From: ZC4RG35 sp036375695
Lineage (GTDB): Bacteria > Actinomycetota > Acidimicrobiia > Spongiisociales > ZC4RG35
Assembly (NCBI GenBank): GCA_036375695.1
Contig: DASVBU010000039.1
Coordinates: 1-18,008, forward strand
Reading direction: 5' to 3'
DNA length: 18,008 bases
Shown here: in pieces, positions 1 to 6,278 of the stretch
Numbering within the stretch: the first letter of the stretch is position 1
Layout: each line of letters opens with the position of its first letter
Notes under the pieces: generated by a model
What the model saw: only the letters and a program-made list of their open reading frames with translations
Told to the model about the DNA's origin: nothing
Database searches by the model: none
Made by a program: the position numbers and the translations under genes

Positions 1-245
1 GACCGCTCGGGCCGGGCTTCGAGGTAGAGCGGGAGGGGGACGGCTGGCGGGTCTCCGGACGCGCCGTGGAGCGGGCCGTGCGGTTCGCCGACCTGACCCT
101 TCCGGAGGCGGCCGACATGGCCGCACGCCGCCTGGCTTCGATGGGTGTGGAGGAGGCGCTTGTCCGAGCCGGTGCCGTCGCCGGCGACGAGGTCAAGATC
201 GGGGACCTGGTCTTCGAGTTCGAGCCATATGGAGAGGAGGAGTGA
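1..245 (+). CDS. obg: GTPase Obg, C-terminal fragment (OCT domain)
   Basis: Partial gene cut by the window's left edge; the frame starts at base 3 and stops with TGA at 243-245, giving 80 visible codons. The peptide contains GWRVSGRAVERAVRFADL, then MAARRLASMGVEEALVRAGA, and ends GDEVKIGDLVFEFEP. This is the layout of the Obg C-terminal (OCT/CgtA extension) domain. Obg is a ribosome-associated GTPase acting in late 50S assembly and stringent-response signalling. The glycine-rich Obg fold and the G domain lie outside the window, so nothing can be said about GTP-binding motifs. In many actinobacteria obg sits just upstream of proBA and nadD-rsfS; here nadD is 13 kb away. Confidence 0.9.
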   Translation, partial: PLGPGFEVEREGDGWRVSGRAVERAVRFADLTLPEAADMAARRLASMGVEEALVRAGAVAGDEVKIGDLVFEFEPYGEEE

Positions 246-302
246 CCTGCTGACGCAGGTCCCCCCTTCCGTACTTGGTACCCCGTACTCCGACCCGGAT
301 GT

Positions 303-334
303 CTCCCCCACGGAACGGCAGTGGAGTGGGGGAG
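303..334. repeat. Palindromic hairpin element, inverted copy
   Basis: Arms CCCCCAC (305-311) and GTGGGGG (326-332) flank a 14-nt loop GGAACGGCAGTGGA. The reverse complement of the loop in the tandem repeats is GGAGCGGTAGCGGA, matching at 11 of 14 positions. This is therefore the same element in the opposite orientation. It is followed by a G-rich stretch and the 16-mer at 357-372, resembling the layout of the elements at 8558-8755. Confidence 0.7.
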
Positions 335-468
335 TACCCCGAAGGGGGGAGAGGGCGCGAGCAAAGCGAGCCGGCTGAACCCCCTCTGGTCGGTCCACAT
401 CTGACCTAGGTGACGGGTCCGGTCGACTGTCGCGAGAGGTGGCTCACCTGGCGGCCCTTCGGGCCGCG

Positions 469-561
469 CCCCCTCCCGGCTCCGCCGGCTCTCCCCCCGT
501 TACGCTACCGCTCCACGGGGGAGAAATCCCAATACCAGTAACGGTGACGCTCGAGGCGCGT
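469..561. repeat. Tandem repeat unit 1 (93 bp)
   Basis: Near-identical to 566-655: both begin CCCCCTCCCGGCTCCGCCGG and end CTCGAGGCGCGT. Differences from unit 2 are an extra C, an A/C change in the hairpin loop, two extra A after the right arm, and a G/C change in AACGSTGACG. It contains a hairpin with arms close to CTCCCCC/CGGGGGAG around a 14-nt loop, and upstream a smaller CCGGC/GCCGG-type palindrome. Confidence 0.85.
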
Positions 562-565
562 TGGC

Positions 566-655
566 CCCCCTCCCGGCTCCGCCGGCTCTCCCCCGTTCCG
601 CTACCGCTCCACGGGGGAGATCCCAATACCAGTAACGCTGACGCTCGAGGCGCGT
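566..655. repeat. Tandem repeat unit 2 (90 bp)
   Basis: Second copy, 97 bp downstream of unit 1. Its hairpin is perfect: arms TCTCCCCCGT and ACGGGGGAGA around loop TCCGCTACCGCTCC, running from 587 to 620. The right edge of the repeat coincides with the first base of the trkH stop codon (TCA on the plus strand, 655-657), so the repeat abuts the end of trkH exactly. Confidence 0.85.
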
Positions 656-2127
656 CAGCGCCTCCACAAATCTCTCGTGAACAACACCAGGACCGGGAAG
701 ATCTCCAACCGGCCCAAGATCATCAGGCCGGATAGCAACAGCTTGGCCGGGGCGGGCAGGAAGGCATGATTGCCCGACGGCCCCACGTCGCCCAGACCGG
801 ACCCGAGGTTGCTCATCGCCGACGCCACTGCCGACGTCGAGGTGATCAGGTCGAGGTCTTCGCCCATGTTGGCGTCGATGAACGTGAGGAGGAACGTCGA
901 GACCATGAAGATGAGCATGTAGAAGAGGAAGAAGGACTGCACCGACTCCACCACCGGGTCGGGCACCTTGCGTCGACCCAGCCGAACGGCGAAGACGCCA
1001 CGAGGATGGACGAGGCGACGCAGGTCGGCATATGCGGCCTTGGTGAGAACCCCCACCCGGAACGACTTGATGCCACCCGATGTCGAACCCGACATCCCGC
1101 CCAGGAACATCAGACCCACCACCAGCACCTGTAGGGCGGGTCTCCACTCTCCGAAGTCGCTCGAGGTGAATCCCGTGGTGGTGAGGAGTGCAACGCTGGT
1201 GAACACTCCTTCCATGGCGGCGTCGGCGGGGCCCATCTCCGCCCACAAGCCTCCGGTGATGAGCACCGAGGCGACGACCAATAGCGTGAAGTAGATCCGG
1301 AACTCGGCGTTGCGCCAGTAGGCGCCAGGATCCCGTAATGCGCGGAAGTGGAGGGCGAAGGAGATCCCGCCGAGGAACATGAACACGATCAGCACCCACT
1401 TCGTGTAGGCGCCGAAGACGGCCACCGATTGTGTGGTCGTGGAGAAGCCACCAGTGGACACCGTGGCCAGGGCATGGAGGAGGGCTTCGAAGGGCTGCAT
1501 CTCCCCAACGGCCAGGAGGATGAAAGATGTCAGTGTGAGACCGGCGTAGACCATCCAATAGCGCAACGCGGTTCCCTGGAACTTCGGTGTGAGGCGCTCT
1601 GTGGAGAGGCCGCTCGACTCCGCACGCGTCAACTGCATCCCTCCGGTGCCCAGGGTGGGGAGGACGGCGACACCGAGCACGATCACGCCGAGGCCGCCCA
1701 GCCACTGGGTGAGGACACGCCAGAAGAGGATCCCGGCGGGAAGTGTCGACGGGTCGCTTATCACAGTGGCGCCGCTGGTGGTGAACCCGGAGGCGGTCTC
1801 GAAGAAGGCGTCCACGGGACCCGGGATCGCGCCCGTGAACAGGTAGGGGAGAGCCCCGAAGATCGAGAAGACGAACCAGGCGAGGCCCACGGCGACGAAC
1901 CCTTGACGGACGGTGACCCCGGACGGTCGCTTCACCAGACGTCGGCCGAGGATTCCGGAGACGAAGGTGGGCGCGGCGGCCAGACCGATCTGCCCGGAGA
2001 CGGCGAGCTCCTGATGGGCCAGGGCGACCAGGGCGGCCACTCCCATGGCGATGGCGACGAAGACCAGGATGCTTCCCAGCACCCAGATCAGGACCCTGAG
2101 CAGGGGATGCCGGTCCGTCGCGCTCAT
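655..2127 (-). CDS. trkH: Trk potassium uptake protein TrkH (membrane channel subunit)
   Basis: 490 aa, the usual length for TrkH/KtrB-type K+ translocating subunits. The start is the ATG at 2127-2125, giving MSATDRHPLLRVLIW. It overlaps the trkA stop by four bases (ATGA), so translation is probably coupled. Four pore-loop selectivity motifs are visible in order: TASGFTTSGAT, STGGFSTTT, TTTGFTSSDF and SAMSNLGSGLG, each with the conserved filter glycine. They are separated by hydrophobic membrane segments. FLGGMSGSTSGGIKSFRV is the strongly conserved TrkH segment, and GRLEIFPVLVLF closes the protein. It should pair with TrkA to import K+ driven by membrane potential. The stop codon abuts repeat unit 2. 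Confidence 0.95.
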   Translation of the reverse strand: MSATDRHPLLRVLIWVLGSILVFVAIAMGVAALVALAHQELAVSGQIGLAAAPTFVSGILGRRLVKRPSGVTVRQGFVAVGLAWFVFSIFGALPYLFTGAIPGPVDAFFETASGFTTSGATVISDPSTLPAGILFWRVLTQWLGGLGVIVLGVAVLPTLGTGGMQLTRAESSGLSTERLTPKFQGTALRYWMVYAGLTLTSFILLAVGEMQPFEALLHALATVSTGGFSTTTQSVAVFGAYTKWVLIVFMFLGGISFALHFRALRDPGAYWRNAEFRIYFTLLVVASVLITGGLWAEMGPADAAMEGVFTSVALLTTTGFTSSDFGEWRPALQVLVVGLMFLGGMSGSTSGGIKSFRVGVLTKAAYADLRRLVHPRGVFAVRLGRRKVPDPVVESVQSFFLFYMLIFMVSTFLLTFIDANMGEDLDLITSTSAVASAMSNLGSGLGDVGPSGNHAFLPAPAKLLLSGLMILGRLEIFPVLVLFTRDLWRR

Positions 2128-3458
2128 GCGCTGAAGATCTCGGAGGAGGCGTCGATCGCCTCGGGCACCGCGAAATAGATGATGTGGTCGCCCTCCCGGA
2201 TGATCGACGATCCGTCGGGCACGAATGTCGTCTCGTTGCGGGAGATCCCGCCGATCACCACGCCTGGCGGCAGGCCGAGATCGACGACGTTCTTGCCCAC
2301 AGCGGGCGATCCCGGCTCGACGACGATCTCGATCGCCTCGGCATCGGTGTTGGAAAACGTCGCCACCTGCTCCACCTGCCCCTGGCGGACATAGCGCAGG
2401 ATGACGTTGGCAGCCATCAATCGGGAGGAGATGGCGGCGTCGATACCCACTCCTGACAGCAGCTTGACGTACGGGATCCGGTTGAAGCGGGAGATTGCCA
2501 TTCCGGCTCCCAGCGCCTTGGCGGCGAGACAGGCGAGCACGTTGACTTCGTCCCATCCGGTGAGGGCCAGGACCACGTCGTTTCGGTTCAGCTCGATGTC
2601 CTCCAACACGGCCGGGTCGGTCGGGTCGCCCTGGATCACGAGTGCGTAGGGGTGGTCCTGGGCGAGACGCCGGCATCGGTCGGTGTCCTCGTCGACGAAC
2701 ACCACGTCGAATCCCTGCTGTTCCAGGAGACGGGCGGTGAGGGTGGCGAGCCGGGTGCCGCCGATGATCACCATCCGCCGGAACTCGACCTTCCTCAATC
2801 CGATGAGACGGCTGGCATCGGGGACATGGTCTTTGGTGGTCATCACCAGGGCGTAGTCGCCCGCCCGTATCCGGAGATCCCCGGTCCCGACAAAGGTCCG
2901 CCCGGCGCGGACGATGGCGGCGACGACCCAACCCCACTCGGCGGTGCGGAGACGCAGGTTGTCCAGGGTGCCCCTTGTCAGTGGCGCCCCCGGCGCCACC
3001 AGACCGCCCACCATCACCAGATTGCCGTTGGCGAACGGGATCAGCTCGGAGACGCCACCCGCACCGACGAGCTCGGTGAGCTCTGTTGCCGCCGCGGCAG
3101 AAGGGTCGATGATGATGTCGACGCCGAGACGATCGACACCCTCCCGCATCCCCGGATCCTCGATGCGGGCGATCGTGGTGGGGATGCCCAGCTCGGTGGC
3201 GGCATGACACGCGAGCACGTTGGCGCCGTCGGAGCTGGTGACCGCGATGAGGAGGTCGGTGTGGCGGGCCCCCGCCTCCTCGAGTGTTCCCAACGATGAT
3301 CCGTTGCCGGCGATGACCAGCGCGTCCAGCTCATTCTGCAACTGGTTCGCCAGCGCCTCGTCGGCCTCGACCACCACGACCTCGAGGTCGGGCTCTGCCG
3401 ACAGCCGCTCCGCCAGGTGCGAGCCGACGGCGCCGGCTCCGACCACGATGATGCGCAT
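2124..3458 (-). CDS. trkA: Trk potassium uptake regulatory subunit TrkA
   Basis: 444 aa with two RCK halves. The start chosen is the ATG at 3458-3456 (MRIIVVGAGAVG), because the Rossmann strand begins there and upstream in-frame residues look non-native. RCK1 has a canonical GAGAVG dinucleotide loop at residues 7-12, followed by VVVVEADEAL with the ribose-binding acidic residue and AVTSSDGANVLAC. A TrkA_C segment follows (SELIPFANGNLVMVGG). The second Rossmann half starts MVIIGGTRLA, where the GxGxxG loop is degraded, then VVFVDEDTDRC and LTGWDEVNVLACLAAK. A second TrkA_C domain ends the protein. It is a cytoplasmic NAD(H)/nucleotide-responsive ring that gates TrkH. It is first in a trkA-trkH operon, divergent from the MoxR gene. 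Confidence 0.95.
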   Translation of the reverse strand: MRIIVVGAGAVGSHLAERLSAEPDLEVVVVEADEALANQLQNELDALVIAGNGSSLGTLEEAGARHTDLLIAVTSSDGANVLACHAATELGIPTTIARIEDPGMREGVDRLGVDIIIDPSAAAATELTELVGAGGVSELIPFANGNLVMVGGLVAPGAPLTRGTLDNLRLRTAEWGWVVAAIVRAGRTFVGTGDLRIRAGDYALVMTTKDHVPDASRLIGLRKVEFRRMVIIGGTRLATLTARLLEQQGFDVVFVDEDTDRCRRLAQDHPYALVIQGDPTDPAVLEDIELNRNDVVLALTGWDEVNVLACLAAKALGAGMAISRFNRIPYVKLLSGVGIDAAISSRLMAANVILRYVRQGQVEQVATFSNTDAEAIEIVVEPGSPAVGKNVVDLGLPPGVVIGGISRNETTFVPDGSSIIREGDHIIYFAVPEAIDASSEIFSA

Positions 3459-3467
3459 TGCGGATCC

Positions 3468-3473
3468 AGGGTA
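3468..3473 (-). promoter_or_regulatory. Putative -10 box for trkA
   Basis: TACCCT read on the minus strand fits TANNNT, nine bases before the ATG at 3458. Transcription would begin within about three bases of the start codon. No clear Shine-Dalgarno sequence is present, so a leaderless or nearly leaderless mRNA is likely. Inferred from spacing only. Confidence 0.45.
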
Positions 3474-3526
3474 AATGAGGGTCGCCGCCCGGACCGGGCT
3501 TCGTCTCGATCCACGGCGTGGGGTCC

Positions 3527-3532
3527 TACCAT
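3527..3532 (+). promoter_or_regulatory. Putative -10 box for the MoxR/CoxD-like gene
   Basis: TACCAT fits TANNNT and lies six bases before the ATG at 3539, placing the transcription start on the A of the start codon. This supports ATG 3539 over the in-frame GTG codons at 3518 and 3536, because no Shine-Dalgarno sequence precedes any of them. Confidence 0.5.
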
Positions 3533-3538
3533 TGTGTG

Positions 3539-4402
3539 ATGGATCTCGGCTCCCCTGCAGCTGTCGCCTCCGCGCTACGCGACGTGGGCTATCTGCCCGA
3601 CCAGCGCATCTCACAGGTGGTGTTCCTCGCCGCCCGGTTGGAGAAGCCGGTGCTGGTCGAGGGTCCCGCGGGTGTGGGCAAGACCGAGCTGGCGAAGGCC
3701 GTCGCCGCGGCCACCGATCGGCGTCTCATCCGTCTCCAGTGCTACGAGGGCCTCGACGAGGCCAAGGCGCTCTACGAGTGGAACTACAAGAAGCAACTGC
3801 TGCGCATCCAGGCCGACGCCGGGTCCGACTGGGACTCGATCAGCCAGGACATCTTCTCCGAGGAGTTCCTCCTCACCCGCCCCCTTCTGGAGGCGATCCG
3901 CTCACCCGAGCCCGTGGTGCTCCTCATCGACGAGGTCGACCGTGTCGAGGTGGAGACCGAGGCCCTGCTCCTCGAGATCCTCTCCGACTTCCAGGTTTCG
4001 ATCCCGGAGTTGGGGACGATCGAGGCCACCAGCCACCCGTTCGTGTTCCTCACCTCGAACAACACCCGTGAGCTCAGCGAGGCGCTGAAGCGGCGGTGCC
4101 TCTTCCTCCACATCGACTACCCGGCGCCCGATCGGGAGAAGGAGATCCTCCAGGCCCGGGTTCCCGGGCTCTCGGAACATCTCGCCGAGCAGGTGGCGCG
4201 GGTGGCGCGCTCCATCCGCAGCCTCGATCTGAAGAAGGCCCCTTCGGTCTCCGAGACCATCGACTGGGCGCGCACCCTGCTCACCCTCTCGGTCGAGGAG
4301 GTCGACGAGGAGGTGCTCGCCGACACCCTCCACGTCCTGTTGAAGTACCAGGGCGACATCGAGAAGGCCGCCAAGGAGCTCACCTCCAGCCCGGTGGAGT
4401 GA
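3539..4402 (+). CDS. coxD: MoxR-family AAA+ ATPase, CoxD-like
   Basis: 287 aa, single AAA+ domain. Walker A is GPAGVGKT at residues 42-49; Walker B is VVLLIDEVD with D131-E132. Sensor 1 is in FLTSNN, followed by ELSEALKRRC with arginine-finger-type residues. The segment LQCYEGLDEAKALYEWNYKK is typical of the MoxR subgroup beside CO-dehydrogenase-type hydroxylases (CoxD). Established knowledge: CoxD acts with the VWA protein CoxE in building the CuSMoO2 active site of CO dehydrogenase, and MoxR/VWA pairs act as chaperone-like machines. The stop overlaps the next gene's ATG by one base (TGATG). ATG 3539 is preferred because a TANNNT box lies six bases upstream. The gene symbol is by family and context, not proof of CO metabolism. 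Confidence 0.85.
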   Translation: MDLGSPAAVASALRDVGYLPDQRISQVVFLAARLEKPVLVEGPAGVGKTELAKAVAAATDRRLIRLQCYEGLDEAKALYEWNYKKQLLRIQADAGSDWDSISQDIFSEEFLLTRPLLEAIRSPEPVVLLIDEVDRVEVETEALLLEILSDFQVSIPELGTIEATSHPFVFLTSNNTRELSEALKRRCLFLHIDYPAPDREKEILQARVPGLSEHLAEQVARVARSIRSLDLKKAPSVSETIDWARTLLTLSVEEVDEEVLADTLHVLLKYQGDIEKAAKELTSSPVE

Positions 4403-5811
4403 TGCTGGGGGTCCTCACCGGGTTCATCGGCGAGCTGCGCCAGACCGGTGTCCCGGTGTCGATGGTGGAGGCGATCGACGCCATGACCGCGGTCGAGGCC
4501 ATCGACGTCGGCGACCGGACCGCTCTCCGGGAGACGCTGCGGGCCACGCTGATCAAGAACGCCCGTCACGAGCGGGCCTTCGACACCGCCTTCGACGTCT
4601 ATTTCTCCCTTGCGCCGTCGCTCCCCGGTGAGGGCGAGGGGAATGCCATCGAAGGGGCGCCTCCCTCGGGCGAAGCAGGTGGGGGAGCGGGCTTCGAGAT
4701 GGACGACCTGGTGTCCAGGATCCTCCAGGCCCTCTCCCATCTCGATACCGACGAGCTCCGGCGCGCCGCGTCCGAGGCCGTGGACAACCTCGCCGGGATG
4801 GAGCCGGGGCGACCGGTCGGCGGCACCTACTACCTCTATCGCACGCTGCGTCGTCTCGACCTGTCCGCACTGGAGCGGGCGCTGGTGGAGATCCTCATGG
4901 GCGACGCCGAGCTGACACCTTTCGAGCAGCGGCTGGTGGAGGAGGACGTCGCCGAGAGACTCTCCCGCCTCCGGGCGGACATCGAGGAGGAGATCCGTCG
5001 GCGTCTGGTCGCCGATCGGGGTCGGGAGGCCGTGGCGAGGACATTGCGCCGCCCCCTGGTCGAGGACATCGACCTGATGCACGCCACCACTTCGGACCTC
5101 GCCGAGATGGAGGCCGCGATCGGACCGTTGACGCGGAAGCTGGCGGCACGTCTGGCGCGCCGTCGGAAGAAGCGGGCGGGCCGTCTCGACTTCCGGCGCA
5201 CCATGCGCCGCTCCCTGGCCACAGGCGGTGTTCCCGCCGACCCCCAGTTCCGCCATCCGCGTCCGCACCGCCCCGAGGTGTGGCTGCTCTGCGACGTGTC
5301 CGGCTCGATGGCGACGTTCTCCCGTTTCACCCTCCAGTTCACCCACGCCATGGCCACCCATTTCTCCCGGCTGCGGACGTTCGCCTTCATCGACACCATC
5401 GACGAGGTCACCGACTTCTTCGGCCCGGGCGTCGACTTTGCCTCTGCGGTCTCCCGAATCGCCACCGAGGCGGAGGTCGTGTGGCTCGACGGTCACTCCG
5501 ACTACGGCAACGCCCTGGAGACCTTCCATCGCCGCTACGGCGCCCAGCTCACGCCACGGACCACGGTGATCATCACCGGGGATGCCCGGAACAACTACAG
5601 ACCGCCCAGGGATGGGGTCCTCGCCGACGTCGCCAAGGCCTCCCGGGCCCTGCTCTGGCTCAACCCGGAGCCCCACCTCTACTGGGACACTGGCGACTCC
5701 GCGATGTCGGCCTATGCCCGGCATTGCACCTCCGTGCACGAGGTGCGAACACTGCGGCAATTGGAGGACTTCGTCGAGGGTCTCGCCCTGCCTCGAGGCC
5801 TTAATCGCTAA
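4402..5811 (+). CDS. coxE: VWA domain-containing CoxE-like protein
   Basis: 469 aa. The N-terminal half is helical and charged, with a Gly/Glu/Pro-rich linker at about residues 75-98 and an Arg/Lys-rich stretch (LARRRKKRAGR) before the VWA domain. The VWA domain carries the MIDAS motif DVSGSM at residues 298-303. Later motifs are WLDGHSDYGNALETF and the CoxE-type TGDARNNYRPP. It starts on the ATG at 4402, which shares a base with the stop of the MoxR gene, so the pair is translationally coupled. Family knowledge: CoxE-like VWA proteins partner with MoxR/CoxD ATPases in metal-centre maturation of molybdenum hydroxylases. The CoxL-like gene lies one gene downstream, which supports that assignment. 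Confidence 0.88.
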   Translation: MLGVLTGFIGELRQTGVPVSMVEAIDAMTAVEAIDVGDRTALRETLRATLIKNARHERAFDTAFDVYFSLAPSLPGEGEGNAIEGAPPSGEAGGGAGFEMDDLVSRILQALSHLDTDELRRAASEAVDNLAGMEPGRPVGGTYYLYRTLRRLDLSALERALVEILMGDAELTPFEQRLVEEDVAERLSRLRADIEEEIRRRLVADRGREAVARTLRRPLVEDIDLMHATTSDLAEMEAAIGPLTRKLAARLARRRKKRAGRLDFRRTMRRSLATGGVPADPQFRHPRPHRPEVWLLCDVSGSMATFSRFTLQFTHAMATHFSRLRTFAFIDTIDEVTDFFGPGVDFASAVSRIATEAEVVWLDGHSDYGNALETFHRRYGAQLTPRTTVIITGDARNNYRPPRDGVLADVAKASRALLWLNPEPHLYWDTGDSAMSAYARHCTSVHEVRTLRQLEDFVEGLALPRGLNR

Positions 5812-5823
5812 ACCGGCGGCATC

Positions 5824-5849
5824 GGGGTGCCGATACGACCAGGTACCCC
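5824..5849 (+). terminator. Imperfect inverted repeat after the coxDE pair
   Basis: GGGGTGCC (5824-5831) and GGTACCCC (5842-5849) can form an 8-bp stem with one G-U pair around a 10-nt loop. It lies between the coxE stop and the response regulator. No T-tract follows, so it may be an mRNA structure or attenuating site rather than an intrinsic terminator. Confidence 0.3.
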
Positions 5850-5884
5850 AAATGGCTGGGCAAGGAAATCGAGGTAATTCAGAG

Positions 5885-6250
5885 ATGGGCGCAAGGATCC
5901 TGGTAGTCGAGGACTCCGCTGTGATTCGGCGGCTGATCGAGGTCTGCCTGCGAGCCGCCGATCTGGAGATCATCACCCGGGACGACGGCAAGAGCGGACT
6001 TCACGCCGTCAGCTCGGAGTCGCCCGATCTCGTCGTGCTCGACATCGGCCTCCCCGGCATGGACGGCTGGGAGGTCCTCGATCGGATTCGGCGGGACGAC
6101 GCCACCAAGCACATCCCGGTGGTCGTGCTCACTGCGCACGCGGAGGAGGAGTCGCGGAGACGGGCCAACGAGGGCGGTGCAGACGCCTTCGTGACCAAGC
6201 CGTTCCAGCCCAACGACTTCAGGGCGACGGTCCTCAGTCTCCTGGAGTGA
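5885..6250 (+). CDS. Single-domain response regulator (REC only)
   Basis: 121 aa, one receiver domain and no output domain. Residues E9-D10 form the acidic pocket, D53 in VVLDIGLPGMDG is the phospho-acceptor, T83 is in VVVLTAHA, and K105 is in FVTKPF; all the phosphorylation residues are present. The start is the ATG at 5885, with GAGG at 5871-5874 as a loosely spaced Shine-Dalgarno sequence. Stand-alone REC proteins usually act through protein-protein interaction or in phosphorelays. No histidine kinase is in the window. It lies between coxE and the CoxL-like gene on the same strand, so a role in that locus is plausible but unproven. Confidence 0.9.
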   Translation: MGARILVVEDSAVIRRLIEVCLRAADLEIITRDDGKSGLHAVSSESPDLVVLDIGLPGMDGWEVLDRIRRDDATKHIPVVVLTAHAEEESRRRANEGGADAFVTKPFQPNDFRATVLSLLE

Positions 6251-6264
6251 TCGGGTTGGCTCGG

Positions 6265-6270
6265 TAACCT
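6265..6270 (+). promoter_or_regulatory. Putative -10 box for the CoxL-like gene
   Basis: TAACCT fits TANNNT and lies eight bases before the GTG at 6279 with no Shine-Dalgarno sequence between. This suggests the hydroxylase gene has its own leaderless promoter in addition to any read-through from the response regulator 28 bases upstream. Confidence 0.45.
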
Positions 6271-6278
6271 CCCGGGCC

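Larger units (their letters stand above)
246..654. other. Gene-free interval with GC-rich hairpin elements
   Basis: There is no convincing gene between the obg stop and the trkH stop. Short open frames here are low-complexity and run through repeats. The interval holds a GGTACC-centred motif at 271-290, one palindromic hairpin element at 303-334, a 16-mer at 357-372 that recurs with one mismatch at 8667-8682, and two tandem ~90-bp repeats. Obg reads in from the left and trkH from the right, so this is a convergent 3' region and the hairpins could serve as terminators. No U-tract follows them. Confidence 0.7.

Noticed and set aside
469..655. CRISPR array
   Set aside because: There are only two units, about 90 bp each, adjacent with no unique spacers and no cas genes; this is a tandem duplication of a hairpin element.
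1348..2178. Plus-strand frame opposite trkH
   Set aside because: The Glu/Gly/His-rich peptide is a mirror of the trkH codons and has no family features.
4117..5991. Long minus-strand open frame (624 codons) opposite coxDE
   Set aside because: It is antisense to two well-identified genes, has low-complexity His/Gly/Arg-rich composition and no domain pattern; typical of high-GC antisense frames.
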